Source: Lachnospiraceae bacterium (GTDB lineage: Bacteria; Bacillota; Clostridia; Lachnospirales; Lachnospiraceae). Taken from it: a DNA stretch of 64,000 nt. How positions within the stretch are numbered: the first letter of the stretch is position 1; each line of letters begins with the position of its first letter. The position numbers were made by a program, and so were the translations under genes. Where the stretch lies: assembly GCA_910575605.1 (NCBI GenBank), contig CAJTEW010000001.1, forward strand, positions 1 through 64,000, written 5' to 3'. The notes below the pieces were generated by a model, which saw only the letters and a list, made by a program, of their open reading frames with translations, was not told the DNA's origin and did no database searches. Of the stretch, positions 49,400-58,589 are shown piece after piece.

Positions 49400-51402
49400 A
49401 TGTTGTGCCCCTCCTTTAAAACAAATTTTTTTACCTGGGTCTGAAGCTTTTCGGCCTCTTTTGCAAGATGTCCACTGGACTGTTCTGTTTCTTTCGCATT
49501 CTTAAGGTTCAGATCTGCAATGGCAGAAATAGCCTCAATTCGTTCCTCCATGACAGAAAGAGCGTTTTCCTGTCCCTGGACTGCTGCCACCAATTGATCG
49601 GAGATGGCATTAATCTGATCAGAAACAGAAGAGATAGCATGCAGTGAACTGGCAGTATCAGCAGTAAGCTCCACTCCATTTTGAATAATGGCTGTGGTGC
49701 TGCTTACCATGTTTGTAGCATTTTGTGCTGCTTTGGCACTTCTTGCGGCCAGTTGTTTAACCTCATTAGCAACTACGGCGAAGCCGCTTCCGGCAGTACC
49801 GGCCCGTGCTGCCTCCACAGAGGCATTAATGGCAAGTATACTGGTCTGGAAAGCAATATCCTCGATGGCCTTTGCAATTTTTGTAATTTCCTTGGCGTTG
49901 GAACTGATGTCATCCATTGCACTAGATAAAGAAGACATCTGTGTATTAGCTTCCTGAACGCACCGGGCAATTTCTTCAGTCTTTTTGCGGGTCTGCCCGC
50001 TGCTTTCTGTAACACTTGCCAGCCTCTCTTTTACATTGTCTACTTCATGGACCAGTGCTTCCGTAGAATGATTCTGCTCTATGGAAGCTTGATAAAGCTG
50101 TCCGGACTGACCATTAAGATCTTCAGACATGTCAGAAAGACGGACTGCCGCTGCATTAAAGCCTATAATCGTATCATTTATAGACTGGATAATGGTATGA
50201 AGGCTGGTTTTTATAAGTGCGAAGTCTCCTTTATAGTCCACATGGGGACTGATATTTAGATTTCCCTCAGCAACCTGAGTAAGAACCTGCTGAATATCGG
50301 ATATGTAGCGGTTGACGCTTTCAACGGTGGCATCAAGTGTGTGGGTCAGCACTTCAAGCTCATCTTTTGTATGAATCGGGGCAACCTCAGTATGCAGATC
50401 ACCATCGGAAAGGGCCACCATCCGGTTTGTCACGTTCTTAACCGGGCGGGAAATCGAACGGGCAAGCTTAAGGACAAGCAGAATGGAAATGACAAGTACC
50501 GCCAATGTAGCCAATACCGCTACCAGCATTGCACCATTAATAATAGAACTATAATCCTTTTTTGGTATCTGAATGACAAGAGACCACTGCGTTCCGCGGA
50601 TAGGAGAAAATGCCGCTAGAATATCTTCACCGTCAACAGAGTGCTCGATGGCTCCAGTTTCGCCTGTGGTTACACGGCTTAAGGAGTCTTTACTGTCGCC
50701 GTTAAGCTCTGCCAGAGTACTTCCTGAAAGAACTATGGACTGGTCAGGGTGGCCGGCAACTATTCCGTCGGAGTTCACCATATAAGCCGTGCCGTGCCTG
50801 CCGATATTGATACTGCTGATTACATCATTAAGAGTATCATATTTATAGACCCCTGCTACATACAGGACAGTTTCTCCATTTTCTTTTACAGGCATTCCCA
50901 TAGTAATGCCTAGTTTGTTTCCTAGGACAGTGGAAGACTGTATTGTAAGATTGTCAGTCTCCTGAAGCAGGGAGAAAAAACTACTGTCAAGCTTTTGTGG
51001 CGCAGCAGAAGTTCCCTGGAGCAGGTTACCGCCCAGGTCATAGATGGCAATTGCATGCAGTTCATATATTTCAGCAGCCTCTGTCAAAACATTTTCCCGG
51101 TTCTTTCTTAATTCTTCATCATCTTCAGCAGTCTGTGAATCCATACGGGGATCACCGGCAATAGTCATCATCCTGTCTGCCAGCATATGGATATTGGCTT
51201 CTACTGTTTTTGCCGCCTGCCGAGCCATAGGCTGAAGGCTGTCTAACAGGATGCTATTAGCTAATGACTGCATGGAAAGTGCCATTATTACACAGCAAAC
51301 GATAACTAAAATCAGGATATTAAGTATGGTATTCCTTAATATTCTCCCATTAAGGCTGTGTCTGTTTCTTTGAGTATGGGAGTTTTCTTTTTTACTGCTC
51401 AC
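49396..51402 (-). CDS. Methyl-accepting chemotaxis protein (Cache sensor)
   Basis: A 668-residue chemoreceptor. TM1 (about 22-48), a double-Cache-like extracytoplasmic domain (about 50-290: AIAIYDLGGNLLQG, GRHGTAYMVNSDGIVAGHPD, WSLVIQIPKKDY), TM2 (about 292-315), HAMP (SISRPVKNVTNRMVALSDGD) and the signalling domain with tip IAFQTSILAINASVEAARAG. The GTG start is 51402, after GGAGA. It is followed by an FMN-binding lipoprotein, suggesting taxis to a redox-active or electron-acceptor signal (inference). Confidence 0.95.
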   Translation of the reverse strand: MSSKKENSHTQRNRHSLNGRILRNTILNILILVIVCCVIMALSMQSLANSILLDSLQPMARQAAKTVEANIHMLADRMMTIAGDPRMDSQTAEDDEELRKNRENVLTEAAEIYELHAIAIYDLGGNLLQGTSAAPQKLDSSFFSLLQETDNLTIQSSTVLGNKLGITMGMPVKENGETVLYVAGVYKYDTLNDVISSINIGRHGTAYMVNSDGIVAGHPDQSIVLSGSTLAELNGDSKDSLSRVTTGETGAIEHSVDGEDILAAFSPIRGTQWSLVIQIPKKDYSSIINGAMLVAVLATLAVLVISILLVLKLARSISRPVKNVTNRMVALSDGDLHTEVAPIHTKDELEVLTHTLDATVESVNRYISDIQQVLTQVAEGNLNISPHVDYKGDFALIKTSLHTIIQSINDTIIGFNAAAVRLSDMSEDLNGQSGQLYQASIEQNHSTEALVHEVDNVKERLASVTESSGQTRKKTEEIARCVQEANTQMSSLSSAMDDISSNAKEITKIAKAIEDIAFQTSILAINASVEAARAGTAGSGFAVVANEVKQLAARSAKAAQNATNMVSSTTAIIQNGVELTADTASSLHAISSVSDQINAISDQLVAAVQGQENALSVMEERIEAISAIADLNLKNAKETEQSSGHLAKEAEKLQTQVKKFVLKEGHNI

Positions 51403-51700
51403 GTTCTTATCTCTCCTTTTTAAAGCATATATTATTATGGAATGAACTAAGATTCATCCGCATCTTTGGTACAGGATATATTAAGTAGTATCCTTCGGAC
51501 GAAATAATTCAGCATATAGTATAGCATAACGTAAGGAAGAAAGGAAGGCTTTATAAGTCTTATTAAGGAGAATATGTGGCTTGGAAATATAAGCATAGGT
51601 GATTTGTGCAGGAGAAAGGGGACTAAAAAAGGGAAAAATATACAATGGCACAAGTACAGTGTAAATAGAATATCTTGATATAAAAAAGGATATTTTTTTG

Positions 51701-52585
51701 ATGGATAGAGTGAAGCAGCAGATTCATTATTGGTGTGATGATACGATGCAGGGAAATAATAAGGGGAAAAATATTACAGCTGCCATTCTGGATACAGGAA
51801 TGGCGCCTCATCCGGATTTTAAGGGGCGTATTGTATCTTTTGTGGACTGTGTGAACGAACGAAAGACTTTATATGACGACAGTGGACATGGGACTCATGT
51901 GGCGGGAATTCTGGCGGGAGACGGAAGGATGTCGAAGGGGGTTCTTGCTGGAATGGCACCGGAAGCAAAGCTTTGTGCTGTGAAGGTGCTGGATGAAAAG
52001 GGGGAAGGAAACGTCGATCATATTTTAAAGGGGCTTTGGTGGACTGGAAAGAATGCACAAAGATTTGGCATTCGTGTGGTGAATATTTCTGCAGGTGCAA
52101 AGATAGGACTTGATGAGGAAAAGGAGGCGCGCCTTCTTGAGGCAGTCGACAGGCTCTGGGATATGGGGCTTGTGGTGGTTGTCTCTGCAGGAAATTACGG
52201 ACCAGGAGAGGGGACAATAGCGGTACCGGGTACAAGCAGAAAGGTTATTACAGTGGGAGCATTTAAAGAGGGAAAGGATCCTGGATGCTCGGGAACAGGG
52301 CCTACCAGGGAGTGTGTGGTGAAGCCGGATCTTGTGGCACCGGGGTATCAGATTGTATCCTGCAATAATGTTTCATTAAGGGCAAAGAAGCCCTATACGG
52401 TAAAAAGCGGCTCCTCTATGGCAACGCCGGTTGTTTCAGGAGCAGCTTTAGTACTTTTATCCAAATATCCTGATATGACGAATGTGGAGATTAAGCTTAA
52501 ACTCTGGGAAACATGTGAAAGAATTACAGAGAAAAGAAAAGGCACAGGATGGGGGATGCTGCGGATGGACAGACTGCTTGATTAG
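51701..52585 (+). CDS. Subtilisin-like serine protease (S8), cytoplasmic form
   Basis: A 294-residue peptidase S8 with the full catalytic triad: Asp in AAILDTGMAPHPDF (near 33), His in DSGHGTHVAGILAG (near 63) and Ser in SGSSMATPVVSGAA (near 235), plus the oxyanion Asn in SAGNYGPGEG. No signal peptide and only a short N-terminal extension, like intracellular subtilisins. Such enzymes degrade or process proteins during stress or sporulation. It stands alone, before a strong terminator. Confidence 0.92.
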   Translation: MDRVKQQIHYWCDDTMQGNNKGKNITAAILDTGMAPHPDFKGRIVSFVDCVNERKTLYDDSGHGTHVAGILAGDGRMSKGVLAGMAPEAKLCAVKVLDEKGEGNVDHILKGLWWTGKNAQRFGIRVVNISAGAKIGLDEEKEARLLEAVDRLWDMGLVVVVSAGNYGPGEGTIAVPGTSRKVITVGAFKEGKDPGCSGTGPTRECVVKPDLVAPGYQIVSCNNVSLRAKKPYTVKSGSSMATPVVSGAALVLLSKYPDMTNVEIKLKLWETCERITEKRKGTGWGMLRMDRLLD

Positions 52586-52680
52586 CCTAAGAGGGAAGAA
52601 ATAGACGACGACGTACTTCCTTGTTATTTTGGGGAGGGCGTGATAATATAAAAGCTGAAAGCTTTCAAAATAATAGCTGG

Positions 52681-52719
52681 AGAGTGTCAAGAAAAAGTAC
52701 TTGACACTCTTCTTTTTTT
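52681..52719 (+). terminator. Terminator after the subtilisin gene
   Basis: AGAGTGTCAAG / CTTGACACTCT perfect 11-bp stem, 8-base loop, then TCTTTTTTT. Confidence 0.92.
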
Positions 52720-52729
52720 GATGTATGAT
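52701..52729 (+). promoter_or_regulatory. Candidate ylxM promoter embedded in the terminator
   Basis: TTGACA (52701-52706) in the right arm of the hairpin, a 17-base spacer and TATGAT (52724-52729). If used, the mRNA would begin about 10 bases before GTG 52746. Confidence 0.45.
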
Positions 52730-52745
52730 AGCACAGGTGATAAGA

Positions 52746-53090
52746 GTGAACGAGATATTAAAGCAGACATTATTATATGATTTTTATGGCGAGCTTCTGA
52801 CAGAGCATCAAAAGGAGATATACGGACAGTTTGTCTCAGAGGATTTGTCCCTCGGTGAGATTGCAAAGGAAGCGGGTATCAGCCGCCAGGGAGTTCACGA
52901 TATTATTAAACGCTGTTCTTTAGCCCTTAAAGGCTATGAGGAGAAGCTTCATCTTGTAGAGAGATTCATGGCAGTAAAAAAGAAGGTGGAGCATATAGAT
53001 GAATTACTGGATAGATATGAGAAGGAAAAGGATGAGGCAGTACTTCAAACAATCCGTGAGATATCCAGTGATATTATAGATGAGTTATAG
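52746..53090 (+). CDS. ylxM: YlxM, SRP-associated DNA-binding-like protein
   Basis: A 114-residue UPF0122/YlxM protein with a sigma-70 region 4-like helix-turn-helix (LSLGEIAKEAGISRQGVHDI). YlxM is encoded with ffh in most Firmicutes and has been reported to bind SRP RNA and modulate SRP GTPase activity in streptococci. GTG 52746 after AGGTGA gives the usual N-terminus (NEILKQTLLYDFYGELLTEH); the ATG at 52725 overlaps the candidate -10. It is 19 bp before ffh. Confidence 0.93.
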   Translation: MNEILKQTLLYDFYGELLTEHQKEIYGQFVSEDLSLGEIAKEAGISRQGVHDIIKRCSLALKGYEEKLHLVERFMAVKKKVEHIDELLDRYEKEKDEAVLQTIREISSDIIDEL

Positions 53091-53109
53091 ATGACAGAGG
53101 AGCTACAGT

Positions 53110-54465
53110 ATGGCATTTGACAGTTTGACAGAAAAACTTCAGAATGTATTTAAGAATTTAAGAAGCAAAGGGCGTCTTACAGAGGAAGATGTAAAAGAGG
53201 CCTTAAAGGAGATAAAGAGGGCTCTCCTTGCGGCAGACGTTAACTTTAAGGTAGTTAAGGATTTTATTAAAAATGTGCAGGAGAGGGCAGTGGGACAGGA
53301 TGTTATGAATGGCCTGAATCCGGGGCAGATGGTGATTAAAATCGTGAATGAGGAGCTTGTGAAGCTTATGGGCTCCCAGACTAAGGAGATTAAGCTTCAG
53401 CCTGGAAGCGCTGTCACAGTCATTATGATGGCAGGACTTCAGGGTGCAGGTAAGACAACGACGACTGCCAAGCTTGCGGGTAAATACAAGCTAAAGGGCA
53501 AGAAGCCCCTTCTTGTGGCCTGCGATGTATACCGTCCGGCGGCTATTAAACAGCTGCAGGTAAATGGTGAAAAACAGGGCGTAGAAGTATTTGCAATGGG
53601 AGAGAACCACAAGCCGGCAGATATTGCAAAGGCTGCCCTTGAACACGCAAGAAAGAATGGGAATACGCCTGTGTTTCTTGACACGGCAGGACGCCTTCAC
53701 ATCGACGAGGACATGATGGCCGAGCTTAAGGAGCTTAAGGAGGCAGTAACGGTCCACCAGACTCTTCTTGTGATTGATGCCATGACCGGACAGGATGCCG
53801 TAAATGTGGCGAAGGATTTTGACGATAAGGTGGGCGTTGACGGTGTGATTGTCACAAAGCTTGACGGTGATACGAGGGGCGGTGCCGCTCTGTCAGTCAA
53901 AGCGGTGACAGGAAAGCCGATTCTTTATGTAGGTATGGGAGAAAAGCTTTCAGATCTTGAACAGTTTTACCCGGACAGGATGGCTTCCCGAATTCTTGGC
54001 ATGGGAGACGTGCTTACGCTGATTGAGAAGGCGGAGGCAGAGATTGACGAGGAGAAAGCCCGTCAGATGTCCCAGAAGATGAAAAAGAACCAGTTTGATT
54101 TTGAGGATTACCTTGAGAGTATGAAACAGATGAAGAACATGGGCGGTCTTGCAAGTATTATGGGCATGCTTCCCGGCCTTGGCGGTATGGTCGGCATGGG
54201 GAAGATGAAGGGCATAAGCGAGGAACAGACAAGCCAGGCCGAAAAGAACATGGCCCGTATGGAGGCGATTATCTATTCCATGACTCCTGCAGAGAGACGT
54301 AATCCCGATATTTTAAATCCATCAAGAAAGCACAGGATTGCCAGAGGTGCAGGCGTTGACATCAGCGAGGTAAACCGCATGGTAAAGCAGTTCGGTGAGA
54401 TGAAAAAGCTTATGAAGCAGTTTGGAAAAGGCGGGAAGAAGGGGCGGTTTAGGATGCCGTTTTGA
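53110..54465 (+). CDS. ffh: Signal recognition particle protein Ffh
   Basis: A 451-residue SRP54-type GTPase that binds signal sequences and SRP RNA and targets ribosomes to FtsY at the membrane. The N domain is followed by the G domain (GLQGAGKTTTTAKLAGKYK, VACDVYRPAAIKQL, DTAGRLH, TKLDGDTRGGAAL) and the Met-rich M domain (SMKQMKNMGGLASIMGMLPG, RKHRIARGAGVDISEVN). Length is normal. It is second gene in the ylxM-ffh-rpsP block. Confidence 0.98.
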   Translation: MAFDSLTEKLQNVFKNLRSKGRLTEEDVKEALKEIKRALLAADVNFKVVKDFIKNVQERAVGQDVMNGLNPGQMVIKIVNEELVKLMGSQTKEIKLQPGSAVTVIMMAGLQGAGKTTTTAKLAGKYKLKGKKPLLVACDVYRPAAIKQLQVNGEKQGVEVFAMGENHKPADIAKAALEHARKNGNTPVFLDTAGRLHIDEDMMAELKELKEAVTVHQTLLVIDAMTGQDAVNVAKDFDDKVGVDGVIVTKLDGDTRGGAALSVKAVTGKPILYVGMGEKLSDLEQFYPDRMASRILGMGDVLTLIEKAEAEIDEEKARQMSQKMKKNQFDFEDYLESMKQMKNMGGLASIMGMLPGLGGMVGMGKMKGISEEQTSQAEKNMARMEAIIYSMTPAERRNPDILNPSRKHRIARGAGVDISEVNRMVKQFGEMKKLMKQFGKGGKKGRFRMPF

Positions 54466-54568
54466 TGGTGGAAGGCCCTTTTAGCTGAAAGTTATGAAAT
54501 TCAATAGGTATATTGTGCATTTGGCACTATATATAAATTCTATCTAATTATTTATGGAGGTGAAAAAC

Positions 54569-54814
54569 ATGGCAGTAAAAATCAGATTAAGAAGAATGGG
54601 ACAGAAGAAGGCTCCTTTCTATAGAATCGTTGTAGCTGATTCCAGATCGCCAAGAGACGGAAAATGTATCGATGAGATTGGTACGTATGATCCGAACCTG
54701 GAGCCAAGCGCAATTTCCGTAGACGAGGAAGCTGCAAAGAAGTGGTTAAACAATGGTGCACAGCCGACAGAAGTTGTAAGCAAGATTTTCAAGGCAGCAG
54801 GCATTGAAAAATAG
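54569..54814 (+). CDS. rpsP: 30S ribosomal protein S16
   Basis: An 81-residue ribosomal protein ([20 protein letters not shown]). ATG 54569 is preferred because GGAGG overlaps the earlier ATG at 54554. It is followed by khpA, as in most Firmicutes. Confidence 0.98.
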   Translation: MAVKIRLRRMGQKKAPFYRIVVADSRSPRDGKCIDEIGTYDPNLEPSAISVDEEAAKKWLNNGAQPTEVVSKIFKAAGIEK

Positions 54815-54840
54815 CAGAAAGCTTCGGAGGTGCAGGACAT

Positions 54841-55071
54841 ATGAAAGAGTTAGTTGAAGTAATTACAAAGGCTTTGGTCGACGACCCAGAAAGCGTTGTG
54901 GTAAATGAGCGTACAGAGAAAAAGACAACGATTCTTGAGGTGCGTGTTGCTGATACCGATATGGGAAAGGTGATTGGAAAGCAGGGACGTATTGCAAAGG
55001 CAATCCGCTCTGTTGTGAAGGCCGCAGCGGCTAAGGAAGATAAGAAGGTCATTGTAGATATTATGGATTAA
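54841..55071 (+). CDS. khpA: KH-domain RNA-binding protein KhpA
   Basis: A 76-residue KH protein. The RNA-binding GxxG loop is GKVIGKQGRIAKAIRSVV. KhpA with KhpB/Jag binds RNAs affecting cell elongation and sporulation in Firmicutes. It lies 26 bp after rpsP. Confidence 0.95.
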   Translation: MKELVEVITKALVDDPESVVVNERTEKKTTILEVRVADTDMGKVIGKQGRIAKAIRSVVKAAAAKEDKKVIVDIMD

Positions 55072-55097
55072 CGCAGTTCATTTATGGGACGTGAGGG

Positions 55098-55130
55098 GAC
55101 AGACCTTAAATATAGGGTCTGTCTCTATTT
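55098..55130 (+). terminator. Internal hairpin between khpA and rimM
   Basis: GACAGACC (55098-55105) / GGTCTGTC (55116-55123) followed by TCTATTTTTA. It lies inside the operon, so it may be a partial terminator tuning expression of rimM-trmD relative to rpsP. Confidence 0.65.
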
Positions 55131-55179
55131 TTATCGCTCCATTTGTCTGTGGACAGGAAAAAAGAAGAAGGAGTATTAT

Positions 55180-55689
55180 ATGGAAGATATGCTGAAGGTT
55201 GGTGTTATCACCGCCACCCACGGCGTGCGCGGGGAGGTCAAGATATTTCCTACGACAGATGACAGTGCACGGTTTAAGAAATTGAAACATGTTTTTCTTG
55301 ATACAGGAAAGGAGCTTTTGCCCTTTAAGATTCAGGGGGTAAAGTTTTTTAAACAGTTCGTAATCCTTAAATTCAAGGGGATTGATAATATAAATGAGAT
55401 TGAAAAATATAAACGCTGTCCGCTGCTTATAAAAAGAGAGGACGCGGTGCCCCTTCTTGAGGATGAGTATTTTATTGCTGACATGCTTGGCATGGATGTG
55501 GTGACAGAGGATGGGGCCGCCTTCGGAATTCTTAAGGACGTGATAGGCACCGGTGCAAATGATGTATACGTGGTTGAAAGTACAGAGCACGGGGAGGTGC
55601 TGATTCCGGCTATTAAGAAATGCATCCTTAGTGTGGATATCAAAAACAGAAAAATGAAGGTGCACCTTCTGGAGGGATTGATATCATGA
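55180..55689 (+). CDS. rimM: Ribosome maturation factor RimM
   Basis: A 169-residue factor for 16S rRNA processing that binds S19 near the 30S head. The N-terminal RimM domain (VGVITATHGVRGEVKIFPTT) and PRC-barrel-like domain (YFIADMLGMDVVTEDG ... VIPAIKKCILSVD-like end) are clear. ATG 55180 follows GAAGGAG; the longer frame runs back through the hairpin. It overlaps trmD by 4 bp. Confidence 0.96.
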   Translation: MEDMLKVGVITATHGVRGEVKIFPTTDDSARFKKLKHVFLDTGKELLPFKIQGVKFFKQFVILKFKGIDNINEIEKYKRCPLLIKREDAVPLLEDEYFIADMLGMDVVTEDGAAFGILKDVIGTGANDVYVVESTEHGEVLIPAIKKCILSVDIKNRKMKVHLLEGLIS

Positions 55690-56486
55690 TGCGTTTTTAT
55701 ATTATGACGCTGTTCCCGGAAATGGTAATGGGCGGATTAAATACGAGTATTATTGGAAGAGCTAAAGGAAAAGGACTTTTATCTATTGAAGCGGTAAATA
55801 TCAGGGACTATGCCTTTAATAAACACAACAGCGTGGATGACTACCCCTACGGCGGCGGAGCCGGAATGTTGATGCAGGCGGAGCCAGTATATCAGGCATA
55901 TGAGGCTGTAAGGGAGAAAATAAGAGGCATAGAAGAATGTAAAAGGCCAGAAGGAAGAAAGGCCCAAAATGAAGGAAAAAGGCTTCGTGTCGTCTATCTG
56001 TCGCCACAGGGAAGAACCTTTAACCAGAAAATGGCAGAGGAGTTTTCCACAGAGAAGGAACTTGTCCTTCTCTGCGGACACTATGAAGGGATTGATGAGC
56101 GTGTGCTGGAGGAAATTGTAACGGACTATGTATCCGTGGGGGATTATGTGCTGACAGGAGGGGAGCTTCCGGCTATGATACTGGTGGATGCAATAGCAAG
56201 GCTGGTGCCGGGGGTCCTTCACAATGATGTATCAGCGGAGTTTGAAAGCTTTCAAGACAATCTCTTGGAATATCCCCAGTATTCAAGACCCGAGGTGTGG
56301 CATGAAAAAAGCGTGCCAAAGGTGCTTCTCTCCGGCCATCATGCCAATGTGGAAAAATGGAGGCGCCGTCAGTCGGTGCTGCGCACGGCAAGGCTGCGCC
56401 CAGATCTTCTTCAAAAAGCAGAGCTTACAAAGGAAGAGAGAGAGCTGGCTGAATCTGTAACAGACACATATAAAATTGACACATAA
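55686..56486 (+). CDS. trmD: tRNA (guanine37-N1)-methyltransferase
   Basis: A 266-residue SPOUT methyltransferase forming m1G37 in tRNA, which prevents frameshifting. Visible: FYIMTLFPEMV, the FNKHNSVDDYPYGGGAGMLM trefoil-knot region, LLCGHYEGIDERVLE and DYVLTGGELPAM. Slightly long, due to a charged insert near residues 80-95 (ECKRPEGRKAQNEGKR). Two consecutive ATG codons open the gene; either could be used. Confidence 0.97.
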   Translation: MMRFYIMTLFPEMVMGGLNTSIIGRAKGKGLLSIEAVNIRDYAFNKHNSVDDYPYGGGAGMLMQAEPVYQAYEAVREKIRGIEECKRPEGRKAQNEGKRLRVVYLSPQGRTFNQKMAEEFSTEKELVLLCGHYEGIDERVLEEIVTDYVSVGDYVLTGGELPAMILVDAIARLVPGVLHNDVSAEFESFQDNLLEYPQYSRPEVWHEKSVPKVLLSGHHANVEKWRRRQSVLRTARLRPDLLQKAELTKEERELAESVTDTYKIDT

Positions 56487-56617
56487 AATTTAATAAAAAC
56501 CTTGCTAATCCCCGTCAAATATGATAGAGTATAATATGTTGTGAGAAAAAACGAGATGGTCCTCTGGTACAAAAAAGTATTAAGAACGTCCAATTTAATA
56601 AAGGAGGTCGCACAACT
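56487..56617 (+). promoter_or_regulatory. rplS upstream region (possible promoter/leader)
   Basis: TATAAT occurs at 56530-56535 with TTGCTA 22 bases upstream (spacing too long for a standard promoter). The following segment can fold weakly (GAG/CTC and TGG/CCA pairs) and lies where Firmicutes carry an L19 leader, but I cannot confirm one. AAGGAGG precedes the ATG. Confidence 0.35.
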
Positions 56618-56965
56618 ATGAACGATATTATTAAGAATATTGAGGCTGCACAGCTTAAGGCAGAAGAGCCGCAGTTCCGCGTAGGTGATACTGTAAAGGT
56701 ATACGGAAAGATCAAAGAGGGTAACCGTGAGAGAATCCAGGTATTTGAAGGTACTGTTCTTAAGAAGCAGGGCGGCAGCGCAAGAGCTACATTTACTGTA
56801 AGAAAGTTCTCTAATGGTGTAGGCGTAGAGAAAACCTGGCCGCTTCACTCACCTAACGTAGAGAAGGTTGAGGTAGTAAGAAGAGGTAAGATCAGAAGAG
56901 CTAAGCTTTACTACTTAAGAGACCGTGTAGGCAAGAGAGCGAAGGTAAAAGAATTAGTAAAATAA
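56618..56965 (+). CDS. rplS: 50S ribosomal protein L19
   Basis: A 115-residue ribosomal protein at the 30S-50S interface. [20 protein letters not shown] and [20 protein letters not shown] are typical, with the basic tail [20 protein letters not shown]. Follows trmD in the standard order. Confidence 0.98.
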   Translation: MNDIIKNIEAAQLKAEEPQFRVGDTVKVYGKIKEGNRERIQVFEGTVLKKQGGSARATFTVRKFSNGVGVEKTWPLHSPNVEKVEVVRRGKIRRAKLYYLRDRVGKRAKVKELVK

Positions 56966-56974
56966 GTATGGTAA

Positions 56975-57012
56975 AAGGGGACAAGTACAGCAGTTGTAGT
57001 TGTCCTTTTTCT
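56975..57012 (+). terminator. Terminator after rplS
   Basis: AAGGGGACAA / TTGTCCTTTT stem (two G-U pairs) with a T-run. Confidence 0.75.
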
Positions 57013-57043
57013 CTATGTGAGAGTTTAACAGGTGAAGATTTTT

Positions 57044-57697
57044 ATGAAGAGAATCAGAAGAAGCAGAAGACAGAAAAGAAGAAGGAAGCCCCGTTCCAGA
57101 CGCTTTATAAGAATCAGGCGTATTCATTTTTTTAAGGAGGCAAAGGAGGCTGTATATTATTTTATGTCTTATATTCCCCCTATAGTCAGGTGGATGCTTA
57201 AAGTGGCGTTTGTATGCCTTTTGGCATTTATTATTGTCTGGAATTTCGGACAGAGAGTCAGTACAATAGGAGACTCCATGAAGCCGGTGCTAAAAAACGG
57301 AGACGTAGTCCTTGTAAACCGGGTTGTATATAATGCCAGAAGACCGAAAAGGGGAGATATTATTGTCTTTAAACCGAAGGGAAATGAAAATTCCCATTAT
57401 TATATAAAGCGTGTCATTGCCCTTCCCGGCGAAACGGTAGAGATTATAGAGAACCGTATTTATATAGATGGTGTAAAGCTTGATGAGGCCTATGAGACAA
57501 CAAATATAGATAAGGTGGGACTTTTATCAGGGAAAATGAAGCTTAAAGAGGATGAGTATTTTGTTCTAGGTGATGACAGGGAAAACAGTGAGGACAGCCG
57601 GAATCCGGAGGTTGGCAACGTAAAGCGGGCCCATATTTACGGAAAAGCCTGGTTTGTTATCTCACCGTATGAGAATTTTGGATTTATAAAGGAGTAG
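57044..57697 (+). CDS. lepB: Signal peptidase I (first copy)
   Basis: A 217-residue type I signal peptidase that releases exported proteins from the membrane. An unusually Arg-rich cytoplasmic N-terminus (residues 1-30) precedes a single membrane anchor (about 48-68). The catalytic Ser is in STIGDSMKPVLKNGD and the catalytic Lys in YYIKRVIALPGETV; the GDDRENSEDSRNPEVG box is complete. ATG 57044 follows AGGTGA; a GTG at 57032 lies within that site. Confidence 0.95.
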   Translation: MKRIRRSRRQKRRRKPRSRRFIRIRRIHFFKEAKEAVYYFMSYIPPIVRWMLKVAFVCLLAFIIVWNFGQRVSTIGDSMKPVLKNGDVVLVNRVVYNARRPKRGDIIVFKPKGNENSHYYIKRVIALPGETVEIIENRIYIDGVKLDEAYETTNIDKVGLLSGKMKLKEDEYFVLGDDRENSEDSRNPEVGNVKRAHIYGKAWFVISPYENFGFIKE

Positions 57698-57702
57698 ATA
57701 AC

Positions 57703-58551
57703 ATGCATTTTCAGTGGTATCCGGGTCATATGACGAAGGCAAAGCGTATGATGCAGGAAAATATAAAGCTGATTGATCTGGTGATTGAGCTTGTGGACGC
57801 GAGAATTCCGCTTTCTAGCCGCAACCCGGATATTGATGAGCTTGGGAAAAACAAGGCGAGACTGATTCTTCTTAATAAGGCGGACCTGGCAGAGGATAGG
57901 TGGAACGATGCCTGGATACGATATTTCGAGGAGAAAGGCTTTTCTGCTTTAAAGGTTAATTCCAAAAAGGGCGGAGGCTTAAAAGCTATCCAGGGAGTGA
58001 TTGCAGATGCCTGTAAGGAGAAGATAGAGCGCGACAGAAAACGGGGAATCCTAAACCGTCCTGTCCGTGCTATGGTGGTTGGGATTCCGAATGTGGGAAA
58101 ATCTACATTTATCAATACGCTTGCTGGAAAGGCGTGTACAAAAACCGGAAACAAGCCGGGAGTGACCAAGGGAAAACAGTGGATCCGCCTGAATAAGCAG
58201 GTGGAGCTTTTAGACACCCCTGGAATCCTCTGGCCTAAATTTGAGGATCAGACAGTGGGACTTAAGCTTGCTTATATTGGCTCCATAAAGGATGAAATCT
58301 TAAATACAGAGGAGCTGTGTGCGCTGCTTATCTGTTTTCTTAAAGAAAATTATCCAGAGGTTCTTAAGGAGAAGTACGGGATTGAAGCGTCAGACGATCC
58401 ATATGTCATGCTTCGGGGAATTGCAGAGAACAGACACTGTCTTGTGCGGGGAAATGAGTTTGATACGGAGAAAGCAGCGCTCCTTATGCTGGACGATTTC
58501 CGGGGAGGAAGGCTTGGGAGGCTTACACTGGAATATCCGCAGGAAATGTGA
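57703..58551 (+). CDS. rbgA: Ribosome biogenesis GTPase RbgA (YlqF)
   Basis: A 282-residue circularly permuted GTPase needed for late 50S assembly. MHFQWYPGHMTKAKRMM opens the protein; G4 (LLNKADL) precedes G1 (VGIPNVGKSTFINTL), then G3 (DTPGILWP). The C-terminal helical domain contacts 23S rRNA. It is 5 bp after the first lepB. Confidence 0.97.
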   Translation: MHFQWYPGHMTKAKRMMQENIKLIDLVIELVDARIPLSSRNPDIDELGKNKARLILLNKADLAEDRWNDAWIRYFEEKGFSALKVNSKKGGGLKAIQGVIADACKEKIERDRKRGILNRPVRAMVVGIPNVGKSTFINTLAGKACTKTGNKPGVTKGKQWIRLNKQVELLDTPGILWPKFEDQTVGLKLAYIGSIKDEILNTEELCALLICFLKENYPEVLKEKYGIEASDDPYVMLRGIAENRHCLVRGNEFDTEKAALLMLDDFRGGRLGRLTLEYPQEM

Positions 58552-58589
58552 TAGACTAGTAAGATAAAGAAAAGGGAGGCTTGTTTTAA

